A stretch of DNA of 64,000 nt from Siphlonurus alternatus (lineage: Eukaryota > Arthropoda > Insecta > Ephemeroptera > Siphlonuridae). This document shows, in pieces, positions 1 through 13,885 of this stretch; within the stretch, counting starts at the first letter, position 1, and each line of letters starts with the position of its first letter. The DNA lies in the NCBI GenBank assembly GCA_949825025.1, contig OX463782.1:3483501-3547500 (forward strand). Direction: 5' to 3'. Under the pieces are notes generated by a model. It was not told where the DNA came from. It saw only the letters and a program-made list of their open reading frames with translations, and made no database searches. The position numbers were made by a program, and so were the translations under genes.

Positions 1-3000
1 TTAACTACATCTGCTAATATTACGAGAAATGAATTATTAACTGAATATAAACTTATGCTGGTTCATCCGGACTCGAGTCTGCATCACGTTTGGGACTTGA
101 CAATGGACTTGACGCACGGACTGCTGGTTTCTATCGCTCTCACGGATGCTACCAACAATCGACACGCCTCCACTTCTGTCGAATACGATGCGGTTTTGAA
201 CCGAGTCGAGCTAAGTGTAGCTTGCCAGGAGCTGTTGATAGAAATTGCGGGACAGCTGGATATGGATCGCACCAACGGAAGGTGAGTAATCTTTACATTC
301 ATTAATGCTGACTGAATTTTGATTGTATTCGCCGTAGTTCCAATACCTTTTTTTATGTTATGCTATATATATAGGTATATGTTTAAAATCCTGCTCGAAG
401 TACACCTTGCTTACACCAGTTCAGAGAGTGCAGTGCAAATGACGTCACAGTTTTTGTTCGTAAACCCAGAGTACTCTGAACAGGGTTTACGAACAGACCT
501 ATTATATCTCAGAAACTTTGATCCTGATTTTTTTTAATCGTATTTTTTCGTGACAGTTGAAAATAACATGGGAACGGTGTGCTATCCATTAAAGATGGTG
601 TCATTATTCCTTAAGCATGAACTAAGCTCGTTAGATTCTACATTCTAGTTCAAAAAAATAATCTCGCCTTGAGGTTAGGCAACTGGTTCAGCATGAAAGT
701 GGAACATTTAGAAGCTCCTTCGGCCGAGCGTTTATTGAAACTGCAGTCGTCGTTTCCACAGATACGGTGCGATGATCTCTGGCTCGTACGATCCTCTGAG
801 CTCCCCCGTCAGTTTGTCAGCGGCCTTCGAGAGACTGGACGCAGAGCGCATGCGCGTGACTGCCGAGCTGCAAGTGGCTGTTGACAGAAGCTACTTCGCC
901 GAGGTAAAGTTGGTCGTGCAAATGTGTGTCCTTGGTGATAAGTTTTAGTTTATCTCCTACTAAGCATATGATTCTTATAGACCAAAAATTAAGAAGTGCA
1001 GATCTATGAGAGATTTTCAGGAAAGGTTTTGGGGAAGGGGGGGGGGACTTGTATTATTATTATTATATGCACTAATGTTACAGTGTTACGGTGTCCGTTT
1101 CACTATGCAGCGTTGTTAAATAATAGAGATATACCATTAATCTAAGTTTCCTCTGTGATTTGTCTTCAGTTTAAATATTAAAAATATTGATCAGCATTTT
1201 TTTTATTTTTTTTTACTGATGTACTACTGCTCACAAGTGACATTAACAATAACTCCCCAGTTTTTCGTGCATCTGTCAGATTTTTTTTCGGTCCCTGTCA
1301 AAACGGCGGCCGGCGGCTCTATGATCATCCCAGCTTTTGCCTATTTTTAACTTAGGGAACCATGGAAACCTCAGTCAGGATGGTCGGCAATTGATGGAAG
1401 GCCTCCTAGATGCACGAGCCCTTCAGCTGTAAAAAAAAAAAAAAAAAAAAAAAAAAACGGATCCCTGAGATGGAACTTACAGCCATCATGATTACAAGTT
1501 TTTGTGTGTGACAGGCCCAGTACTCGCCATCCGCAATGTCTACCCTGGTGGTTCACCGCGAGTACGGATCGTCCCTGACTGCCATGCAGGCATCCCTGGC
1601 CCTCAACAACAGCGAGACCCTGTGGGTACGTGGCCGCTACCGCCCTGAGCTCTGGTCCAACCTGACCTCGGACCTGACCGAGCCCGCCCAGCGCGCAGTC
1701 CTCGTGGCGCAGAAACTGGACGAGAGATTGCGCGGCATCGTGCGCGAGGAGATCGTTCTCAGGTACAGTGAGGACACCTCGGAAGGTCGCAGAGACCAAT
1801 TGATTTCTGCATTATTCAGGCAGAGGCAATTTCATTTCAAACTTTTAATACACACTAGAATATTTATAAAATGTTTTCAATTGTTCTCTTACGGACATGC
1901 AGTTGCATGTTAATACACACTTTGTATTGTACATTATTGTATATTTTAATAAATATTAATATAAAGATTTCAATGTTGCTCTATAAAATTTGATTCACAT
2001 GGACGGCATAACAGAGAGTCAATTATTTTCAAGAGACACATTTCTCCCGCATGGTAAATTATGTCATACACAAAATTTCCCTTACAACACCTTACAATTA
2101 TAATTTTCCTCAACAGGCTCTCCGGATTGACTGCCTCACAAAACCTAGGCACCGTGTACCGCCGCGTGCTCGAGCACACCCGCTCGCAGTGGGCCGGTCT
2201 GAGACAGGACCTCGCGGCAGTGCGCAACCTCGCCGCGCAGATGTACACCAGAGACGATTTCTACGTCAAGACCATTTGGGAGTTTTCCGTCGGAGCATTG
2301 TGAGTACTCGATGGTACTGTAGATTCTTCTTCTAGAATTTGTTTTTTTGAATATTTGTACACAATGGAAAACGTGCATTACTATATTCTTTATTGCAGAA
2401 ATGAATAGAGGGCATCAAATCATATTACCTTGATTTTTTTTTTTTTTTTTTTTTTTTTTATATTTATAGAGGTCAGGATAAGTATTGCTAAAAAGTAATG
2501 CAGAGGTCGGGTTTGAAGTGTTTGAACCTATACGCCCCTTTTAGGTCCTATACTTTTATTAAGAAATGACGTATTTTGAAGCCTCTGTATTTTCATTAAT
2601 ATATTAAATTTCCCGGTGTCTAAAAAATTCTGACAAAAATTAGAATAGCATAACTTTGTACCCTCTATTCATATCTGTTATAAAAAAAAAATCCATACAG
2701 GTTGTCCATTGATCTAATTATGAAGTACGCAAGTACAGCTCAAAGATGAGTGATAACTAAGGTGGGAGCTTTGATCTTCTTAAAAACGCTCCCATAAAGG
2801 CGGATTCAGATGGTGACAACGGCGATGTGACGCGATTTTGATGTATAATAAAAGCTGTGAAATCCTATGCGATGGTGAATTCGCCGGTAATCGCGTTAAT
2901 TACGATGCTTTTTTTTTCTTTTAATCGCCAAATATTGCCGCCAATGGATGTTACAGCAAGTGCGCATTATTCGCATCGCGTCGCGTGGTAAAAATCGCCA

Positions 3001-5439
3001 TGTGAATCCGCCTTAAAAGTGGTATAAAAAAAAATGCTACTTCTCAATCCCTACTAAATAACCACGTCTGTCTCATAGCTGGCAAGGCAAGCAGATGCTC
3101 GGTGCTGGAATGGCCCGGTTGCAGGAGGCAGCCCGGTCCCTCGTCACTCGCGTACTTCCCGAACTGGCCACCGCCATGTACCGCGCCACCATCGAGCCCC
3201 TCGTGCAGGGCTTCCAGAAATTAGCACCCAGCTTCGCTCGCTTTCTGAGGCGCATTGCAGACTCTTGGCGAAAGGTGCAGACTGCCGTGAGCGCATCCTT
3301 CAGGTGAGCACCACTGTCTTTCTTCAGGACAGTATGAATTTTACCTGTCGAGAGTTGCTGAAGCTGCAGGAATATTTCCACTTATACCTGTAAATATTTT
3401 AGATATATAGTAGAATAGGTGCAGAATGTCTACCTACTATTTTGTAGATCATATAGTCAAGTAACTGGTGAATTGAGCCGAATATATATAGATAGTATAT
3501 AATAAGTATAAATATTAAATATCCAATATGACCTTTTCAAATTAATATATCTAGGAAATACCCCAGTCCCCCATATGTACCATGTATCTTCGGATTGTTT
3601 GTTCGGAATAAAAGGAAAATACATTTCAAATGTGAGGGCCGGCAGTAAACATTTTTCTCAAGCGCTCCAACCGCATCTCTTACTGCAATAAAATTTTCTC
3701 TTCCATGACAACTCAGGGCAGGCGCGGATCCAGGGGGAGGGGGGGCTGGGGGGCTGCAGTCCCCCCCCCCGAAATTTTGGATTTAACATGGGCAATATAG
3801 GCATTTCCCCCACTCCAATTTTTTTTGCATTGGCCTTATGGAAGCAGCCCCTCCCGATTTTTTTTTTCTGAATCCGCGCCTGACTCAGAGTGGCGTTCTC
3901 ATTCAACATTCTCAGGTCCAGCGTGACATACCTGCGAGACGCTGCCGTCAACATCGTGCAGTACGCGTCAGTCAACATGCAGGGCGTCTCTACCTGGATG
4001 ATCGAGACCAGAGACACCCTGATGAACGAAGTCGTCAAACCCTGGCTCAGGTCCATGTTCGAGCTGGCCACCGTCCTGGAGAAATGGTTCACCGAGGTCA
4101 CTGGTAAATACGTCTAAGACTGTGTACGACGACAGACTTATCATAGAGAAGCAGAAGAATATTTAAAAAAAAAAAAATGAGACAAAAGTAAGATCCTCGA
4201 TCAAATTTTTTTTAAACTTTTATTGCTTGTTAATTAGATAACACGTAATGAACTGCGTAGTGCAGTGTTTTACGAAAAACTAATGAACGTTTTTATAATA
4301 GAAATAATAGTTTTTTATAGTAAGAAAATCATGATTTAGAAATTACAGTACTTTTTAGACCGTAAATGTAATTATTGTATGTTATAATTTCAGTACATAA
4401 TTATTTTTCTGTATCATTCAATTAATTAATTTTCGTTCAGCATTGCATTATATGAAACTTACCAATTATGCATTCACGGTCTGTTAAATCTGTTACATCT
4501 TATTTCGTCAATAAAACTTATTTATTAAACTGGACATATTTAATTTATAGAGTTCAATGTGATATTATATGTCCCACACAGCTAACTTTTAATTTTATAT
4601 GTTTATAAGAGTGTTCGAAATGTCCCGCCACAGAGCTGGTGTCGTCGCTGCCGGACAAAGTAGAGGAATACTTCATGTCCCTCGAGGAGACTCGGACGCT
4701 TCTGAAGATCTACCAGCAGTACTCTTCGTGGCTCGAGGAAGTTCGCTTTGCAGAGATCGTGACGTCACTAAGAGAGGCCTTCCGATCGTGAGTCTGCATT
4801 TTGTCATCATTTCCTATTATTGATTTATTTCAATGGTGCTTACAAAATGTGACTCTATTTTCTGTAAATTCAGTTTCTATTGACGTATTTCTTAACTCCC
4901 AGTTAAAATGACGTCTTGAATTTTTAAATTACATAAATTGAGCTAATTAATCGCTAATTTTAACCTCTCCACTCTCCGTGAATCCAAGAAAAACTAAAAT
5001 TATAGTCCCACCTTCAAATTTTCGTCATTTTTAACAGTATATATAAAGTGTAATTTAGAATCCTTGATGCAATTAAATGAGGAATGCATAAGCTTTATTA
5101 AAATACATAAAATATATAATTATTATCATTTACGTTCAAATGGAGAACCTGAGAGACTGCCTTCATTTCTTGAAATACGTCCCCCCCCTATTACCCCCTT
5201 CCCTATAGTGTCCCTGAATGAACACTGTGGGACACCCTCCAAAGCTGGATGGTCTGTTACAATTCCACGTGGCACACAGGTGGTACGCGGGACTGCTGAT
5301 GGACCTGCACGTGCACCTTGGGGAACACGGACGCTACGTCACGATGGCCTTGGACACCATGAAAGGCTCGTACGAAGAGGTCATGACCTTGCCACCAGTC
5401 GTCTACGTGAGGATGGTGCAGGCCCGCATTAACCAGAAG
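1..5439 (+). CDS. Helical region exons 1-8 of the lipid transfer protein
   Basis: Eight exons encode charged, amphipathic-looking helices rich in Leu, Ala, Arg and Glu, typical of the poorly conserved middle of apolipophorin/apoB-type proteins. The first exon is open from base 1, so its acceptor lies upstream. Phases chain cleanly (2,0,2,2,2,1,2) as far as exon 7. Exon 8 is the exception. The best-looking acceptor, after a C/T-rich tract at 5208, runs into a TGA at 5215 in the expected frame. The frame that continues correctly to the GT at 5440 opens only at 5218. An acceptor at 5280 restores phase, but its pyrimidine tract is weaker. No domain is recognisable in this part. Confidence 0.8.
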
Positions 5440-8400
5440 GTTAGTCGCCAGATTTTTATGTGCATTTCAGGGTGGTTTTTACAGTAAACAAATTGACACT
5501 ATAGAAAAAGTTCACCATTATTTCCATGCTTTATCATTTTAGTTTAATTGATTTCAAATCTAGTAAGAATATAGCATGAGATGATGGGATTAAACTCATT
5601 AAACAGTCCCATTTTTTGTATTTAAATAAGTAAACGTCTTTAAAAAAATTGTTCAACATTTCCATTTTTTTTTTTAATTTGTTTATTAAAAAAATACATG
5701 CATGCACTTTATAATTTAATGGAGTACCGACCACAAATTTTTTTATTGCATAAATGGATAGAGGGTGCAAAAATATGCTACTCTGAATTTTTTCAGATTT
5801 TTCTAAGACCGGGAAGTATTTTTAAAAAATTATTGAAATTCCATTTTGATGACGTCATGAGGCGCCTCTCCTTAAGAAAAAGATAGGACGTTAACGCCCG
5901 TGACGTCATAAAACGGACTTTCAATAATTTTTTAAAAATACTTCCCGGTCTCAGAAAAATCTGAAAAAATTCAGAGTAGCATATTTTTGCACCCTCTATC
6001 CATTTCTGCAATAAAAAAATTTTGTGTTCGGTACTCCATTGATCATTTAACAAACAAAGTTTAATTTAAAAACTTGTTACGTGCCGGGGAATTAATGTTA
6101 AAAAAGATTTACTCTTACATTTATGATTAGATGACATGATTTTTAGGAGTATTACATATAGAAAGTTGTACAAATTGAAATATTTTATGCAAAGTAACTA
6201 TTTAGAAAAATCTAAACTGAATTGAAAACTTAAGTTTTAAAAATAATAAAATATATTTTGTAGTAAGGTAATATTTTTTTTTTCATCCGCATGTTTAATA
6301 TAACAATATTTCTTAAAAGTGTCTAATTTTGCAGCTGACATGGCTATGGGAATACTACGACATGGAGAAAACTCTACAGGAAATGATAATCACCCTGAGT
6401 GACGTCATCATCCACACTCTCGGCAACTGGGCTGACAGCACTATGGAGGATTACCGTCAAGGTTCGATCTTCAGCGATGAGGATAACGGAGAAGACAAGT
6501 TCCAGTACGATTCAGTGACCGGAGACTTCACGGGAACGATCCACCTTCCCTTCCAGTGGCGTCGGTTCGATCAGACTCCAGTCCTTAACAAAGATGTCAA
6601 AGAGAAATTCGAGAACCTTCGATACGCCGTCATGGATAAGATGTACCATCTGGCTACTGAGAGTAGTGACTTCAGAGATACGGTCTACAGAACTGTACTG
6701 CCACCTTTCAGTTCTAATGCTCTGATTACCGTCAATGGACATGTCATCACATTTGATGGAAATCATTATAAAATTAAAGATCAACTTTGTGGAACGTACT
6801 TATTGGCTGCTGATTATTACGATCATAAGTAAGTTTGATATTTGTTTGTCTTGAAATCGATTTGTGGTTATTATATAGTGTCAGCGTCGCACATAGTCAA
6901 TAGTACCGACATAAAACGGAGTAATTTAAATATCAATGGTTATGAGCGATGTAAGCATTTTCTTAAAGTAAAACTTTCATCTAAAACTTTTAAACTTTTG
7001 AAAGTTGGCCAAAAGACACGAACGTCTTTAATTGTCTCTGAACAACAGAGACCTCTATGTCTTATAGCCAGAAATTTGAATAAAATTTTCAGAGCTTTAC
7101 GAGGTCTTGACAATTTTATTAAAATTTCTGGCCATATTACTGATGGCCAATGTTCTGTACGTGATATTATAACTATAAAATATATCATATCAACCCTCGT
7201 CCGAAATAATGAGCGCAATTATGAGCTTTATTTTATACCGATATACAGCTCATAATTGCCCTCTCACATGAAATAGCAGATAGCTCATTATTGCAACAAG
7301 AACAAGGTAGGCAGATAGCTCATTATTCTGGACAATATGTATCATACTAAATACACTCATTCAGTTTTGAATGAGAAATTGCACATGAATATTAATTTTT
7401 ATATTCTTAGAGTACGGTACGTTGTATCTTAAGCGATTATTAACTATTAACGCGTGACATGCAAAATTGCCTCAATTCATTACAATTGTCCCTCAGGTTC
7501 TCGGTGTCGGTGAACTACGGCTCTTCTTCGCTGGAGCTGACCTCGCCCGGTCCTCTGAGGTCATTGACCTTGCACACCAGTCAAGGTCACCGTGTGGACC
7601 TGGCCCTCGACAACGCGGCCAAGAGCAGGGGAGACGAGGAGGGATTTAGCAGAGTCATCATCGACGGCGAGAAGGTAAGTTAAATTGATAATGTGAATCT
7701 TTTATGCCATGTAATTTCTTGGAAAATCGGGTTAGTATATAATTTTATCTAACAATTTTTATTAAATTTATCTTGATTGTAATCGATGAAAGAAGAATAG
7801 GTAATTTATGAAAATAAAATTTTCTTTTTTTTTTCTGTTATTTTAGCAATTATTTTTTCAAATTCAGATTCAAAAGGCTTTTATTTAGAAAACACATATT
7901 ACAATACAAGTTTGGGTTTAAGTACAAGACTTTTTAACCAGATCAGCCATAAAAAAATATTAAAAATACATTATTATGCATTGAATAAAAAAAATACATA
8001 TATATATATGAGAAATGAGACATAATTTCAGTTTAAATAGTAAATGTTCTGCTTGGTTATATTTAATAAGTTTTTATTGTTTTTCTTTGGTAGATAATAG
8101 TTGTCATTATTAATTGCACACACTGTAATATATTGCAATGACACTTTTATGGTGAGAGCGGCTTTAAATTGCAATTCACTGCCCCTCTCTTTTTTTTTGA
8201 AGATTTTCAAAATGGCGGATCGCCTGTAGAGAACAAATGTATACAACCAGTAGCACATTCACGTTTAAAAAGTTGCATATACTCTAGGCGCTATATTTTC
8301 TCAGGTGGAGCTGCCCGCTCACGTGGACGGGTTCCGTCTGACCCGCGAGGGCCAGCAGGTGGTTGTCCAGGACGAGGGGGGCGTGTCCCTGCGCTGTAAC

Positions 8401-10955
8401 GTGGTGGCCGGTCTGTGCTCGCTCGAGCTGCCCGGCTGGTTCCACGGCCGCGTGGCGGGGCTGGCCGGCTCGCTCGACCGTGAACTCAGCAATGACGTCA
8501 TATCTCCCCAGGGAAAGAACCTCGAGTCGCTAGGAGAGTTCCTCAAGCAATGGAGGGTGAGTAACTTCTTGGTCCTTGTCACGGAAAATTTATATAAAAT
8601 GCATCGTTGTTTAATTAGAAAAAATATATTGACTTTATTGCATATGAATTTAAGAAACTCATGAATTCAGTGGCAATGGCTGTAATAAGTGAAAATACAG
8701 AATATAAGACCTCAGAATTTAAATTAACAACAAAAATTTTATAAGATACATTTAACTTTGCCAAATTAAAAATTGCAGACATTTTGAAGGACCATGAGAC
8801 GTTGTTACAGTTTTCCAACTTCAATTCAAAATTATAATTTAGACATTCCAAATAGCATCGAGAATTACTTCCCAGTACATCGCCTAAATTAAGAAATTAA
8901 TTTTGGAAGGGAAATTTATTATTTATTTAGGTTCATATACACATGCAGTGTTGCTTGAATTGCTTGTTTGCTTTCCTAAAATTTCACCCCTTTTAAAATG
9001 AAAGGTATCATTAATGAAAAGAATTGCGTCATAAATAAACGACTATAAATATATGACAGTGTTAATCGATATAATGGTCGCTTCTAATCTATAGTCATTC
9101 ATATATTTGTGAATATGTGAATACGAGCTTAAAAAATGAGCGATCATAATCGATAATATTGAAAAAAATACAAGTCTAATAGAATTTCATCGATAATACT
9201 GACAGTATCTTTACACATAATTTCCCCTGGTAGGTGAGTCAAGGACCTAGCTGCACCATTCCATACAAGAGCAAGGTGCGCGAAGGACGAGTGCGCAGCT
9301 CCTCGGTGTGCGGGCGCCTCTTCCAGAGCTCAGACTCTCCACTACAGCCGTGCTTCGCGCGTCTTGACCCCGCACCCTTCCGCTTGATGTGCGACCAGGA
9401 CGCAGCGGGACACGGACCCAACAGACCAGTGGCACTCGCAGAGAGCGAGGAGAACAGAGGGCCCGAGTGTCTCGCTGCAGAGGCGTACGTCGAACAGTGC
9501 AAGTTCGTGGGAATGGAGCTCTCCATGCCACTGCAGTGTGGTGAGTCAGCTGTGCTCGGGGGTGCCGAGTTGCCTGGTCATAAATAGACAATCAATTACT
9601 TTTGAAAATATAAGACCTCGAATAAATGTATTGCCACTTTTTTCACCCTTAAAATCGAGGAGAAAGATGCTGTGACGTCATAGTCATGAAACGTCTTTTC
9701 CTATGCTTCTGTATTTTTGTATATGTGCATGACTATGACGTCACAGCGTTTTGCAGCACGATTTTAAGGTTGTTTGAGAATTTTTAAAAAAAATTAAAAT
9801 AAGTAACTCAAAGTCCTCAAATCCAAATGCAAAAAAAAAAAATTATTCAGGTTGTCCATTATTGCAAAAGAAGACTAGCATGTACTGTAAACAAATAAAA
9901 AAAAATGCCTAAATAGGCATTACATCTATACAGTATATATATATATATATAAAAGGACCTCAACTATATATTGTATATAAATTCATGGCAACGTCTATAT
10001 AAATAACGTGGATCAGTTGACAGCAATTCAATTTTATGGAATTACATGAGAGACTTTGAAAAGAGATTTTGGCGTGAATATTGTACAGTCGTTTCGGAAA
10101 ATTTCCCTTTCCCTAATCTTAGCTCATTGGATTTAACGTTAAATACTATTATGGTATTATTAATTGTAGTGATATTATATATTATTTAAATATATAATAC
10201 CACTACAATTAATGTTTAATTTATTTTTGTGATACTAAAATTCTAATAAATTGTCTAATTCTGCACACAGTTCGTTGCCGGCTCCCCAGCGGTCGTTCTC
10301 TCGAGGCTGGCGAGGTGGTGATCTACGACTCTGCCCCTGGCTCGCGCCTCCCCGCACCTCCCGCTCTGGCCGACGTGGTCTTCGTGATTGAGCGCTCGTG
10401 GACGGGCGGCGAGGAGGAGTGCCTTGAGGGCCGTGACCTCGCTGACCTTCCCGCCAAGCTCGAGTCCGTTCTCCGTGCTACCCTGGCCATCAACAGCACG
10501 AGGTTCGCCCTCATCTCGTTCGGCGCAGGACACGAGCCCGCTCTGCACACCCTGGAGGGTCTTGTGTGGAACGGAAGAAGGAGTCTCCAGCACACGCTCA
10601 CCAGGTGGGGACACTGTAGATGTAGTAATAAAGATATGTGCATGAGATAATTAAGCATTAATTACTATATAGGGAATAACATATATGTGCTTTCAAGATT
10701 CAGTGGCGTAGCCAAGAAAAAATATATGATCAGTATTTTCTACAATTTGAGAAAATGAGAGAGGCGGATACCATATAAGAAATGGGAAAGACGAGAAAGT
10801 GCGGATTCATCCCAAGAATTATTTCCTACTTTCTTAATCCATGACTGAAGTTAGAAGGGAAGAGGAGGGTGCTTATATATGGCTTCCCCAAGCAATATGC
10901 TAATAATAATTCAACGCAATTAAAATTCATAGTTATATAGGTTAGCATGAAGTTT

Positions 10956-11019
<64 letters not shown>

Positions 11020-13846
11020 ACTCAATTTGACTATATAATATAACAGATTCCACTAGAATCGAAACTTTCTCTTTGCAGTAATTGTACATTATAGTTTCAG
11101 GCGCGGATCCAAGGGGAGGGGCGATGGGGGCGATCGTCCCTCCCCCCCCCCAAAAAAGGTCTTAAAATATATTGAAGGTATTACCACCCCCCACCCGTCG
11201 CCCTCCTCCCACTCTTAAATTTTAACATTGCGGGATAGGGCACCGCCTCCCCCCCCCCCCCAGAGCCGCGAGCTGGATCCTCCCCTGTATAGTTTTACTG
11301 ATAAGAATGCCCCTTGCTACAAAATGAAACAAGCTGCTTTTGAAACTAAATTATATTACCATGTCTTTGAAATATATTACATTGCTACAACATAAAAAAA
11401 TGTCTTGCTTTTCCAGTCTGAAGCTCAAGTCGACAGAGGAGAAGGCGACTGACCGTGACTTGCTGGGAGCTTTGCTGGCCGCGGCCTCCAAGCTGTCGTT
11501 CCGCGCCGGGGCCTCCAAGAGCGTGATCCTCGCCCCGTGCGCCTCGTGCGCGCGCTCCGAGGAGACCGCCACGGTGTTCGCCGAGGCCTCGTCAATGTTG
11601 CTCGAGGCGGACGTGCGTCTTCACGTACTGCAGAGGGACGAGATGCCGTTCAGACGTGCCAAGAAGGTAGCTGTTTTTTTTTAGTGTTGCACTGACTGCA
11701 TGTCAATAAAAAAAATAAGCCATACATGTGATTTCAAGAAATTTAAAATGTTGTTTTTTTCAAATTCAAAATCAGATTCAAATGGTTTATTCGTCAAATT
11801 CCAAACATAAAAATACAAATATTGATGATGAAGGCATGCAAGTGTTAAAAATAATATAATAATTTACATGATATACAATATTATATTATATCATCATACA
11901 TGTCATGTCATATAATACTCTAGTTATAATACTTTTAAAATGGTAAATATTGCATGATGAAAAAATTTAAAATTAACTGAATTCCATATAATGATATCAA
12001 ATTATACATAAGTTATATTTAAAAAAAAAAAAAACGCATGATAAAATTATGCAGCTTTTTTACGTTATTTGCTCTTTTGGACCTGACACTATCAGCTCAT
12101 GGCTATATAAGTCGATTGAGAAACTTTACCGTATATTTTATTGGTAATACTATTTCGCTTAGCGTCAATTCAAAAATAATGCAAATATAAAAATTATTAA
12201 ACTAAAATTACGACAAACAAGAAACAGGTTCTAATATTAAAAAATTACATATAACTTTTCATTTGCTTCACATATTTACATTCTATATATACTAGCAGTG
12301 AGGCTAACGACGTTTGGTCTGTTTGCAGCGCCAGACGGTGAACCAAGGAAACGTTAACCCCGTGATGGGGGTGGACTCACACGGAGCGTACACCGGGCGT
12401 CGAGTCAAGGGAACTTCCATCCCCCTGCCCAGCAAGGCCATCATGAAGCAGCTCGCCATACCCAAGGTACGGTCAAAATTAGTGCGACCAATCACTAATT
12501 TTGATGACTAACTCCGCGCATTCAAGTACGCACTATTTTGTGTTATATATGTAAATTAAATAGGGGTCGAAAAAAATATAGTCTTACGAATATTTTTTAA
12601 TTTTGAGACTTATACATAATGGTTTTTATTGCAGATGTCAACAGATCTCATGTAAACGAATCAATAGAGCTAGTGAAAAGGAGATCATTTACGACTTTTT
12701 TTTAGAAAACCCATACTATTTTGCGACGGTTTATGGTTTTTCCTTGATTTTACTGTCATTTTTATGCCTCATATCATGTATTTTATTTCGTACCATATAA
12801 TTTTATTTCAGATTCTTAAAAAAAAAAAGTAATATTTTATATATTATATACTGCATGTGTATGACATATAGTTATGACCTAAGTTCAAACAATAGGTCTG
12901 TTCGTAAATACACAATCAGAAAGAATCGATTATTTGTGATGAACCTTTTGTACATGGAACATATAAGGTTCATCACAAATAATCGATTCTTTCTGATTGT
13001 GTATTTACGAACAGACCTAATATTACTATATAATTTTTGACGACAAAGCTAAACTTTATTTAAATTCAGATAATGGACAACATACATGAAAATTTTTTAT
13101 TGCAGAAATGAATAGAGGCTACCAAATTATGCTACTCTGAATTCTTTCAGATTTTTTTGAGACCCAGAACTATTTTTAAATAATTATTGAAAGTGCGGCC
13201 ACGCCCCCTGGAGGCGTCAATAGACGTCCAGTCTCTATCCTTTTTATTAAGGGCCCGATCTAGTAGAGGTAAAACACCTTACGCGGCAAAATGTAGGCAA
13301 CCACGCGGTTTTTAGCTCGAAAGGAAAAACAGGCTCTACCTGCTCTTCATCGCATTTTTTCATTTATGTATTCGGTAATAAATGTCACAGAAACTTCGGA
13401 CAAAAATGACTTTGGTCTACTTTTTAATGACAAGTTCATTTTTATACAGCTTTAAACAACCAGATCAATACTTTTTTGCGAATACGTGATGAGATCGATA
13501 AGGAAGATAAAAATTTTATTTCCATAAAAATGTCATTGTTGAGATGGGTAGCGGTCACTAATCCGCTGACATTGTTATAGACCACAATAAAGTAAAGTGC
13601 TCCTGCGAACACCTGCTGCTAGGGGAGGAGAAAATTCGGAGACTCAGAAAATGAACCGCTGTCAATCATGTTTATATTATGTTCAATAAATTACTAATAA
13701 TTATTATTTCTTTTCCGATTATAAGAAATTACAGTAGCAGTGATCTGAGACTTTTAATTATTTTTAGATGTGATATATTTATGTTTTTTGCAAAGACATT
13801 ATTTTTATATTATAATTGTTTATTAAAAACATATATTCGATATATG

Positions 13847-13885
<39 letters not shown>

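Noticed and set aside
53..305. Alternative overlapping ORFs in the first exon
   Set aside because: Only the frame open from base 1 continues in phase into exon 2 at 762.
1371..1799. 142-codon minus-strand ORF
   Set aside because: It overlaps exon 3 of the lipid transfer protein antisense and includes a poly(A) run read as poly-Phe; a shadow frame.
5698..6053. Two ORFs on opposite strands with nearly the same protein (IEGAKICYSEFFQIF)
   Set aside because: They come from the two arms of family A copy A2; no coding selection is suggested.
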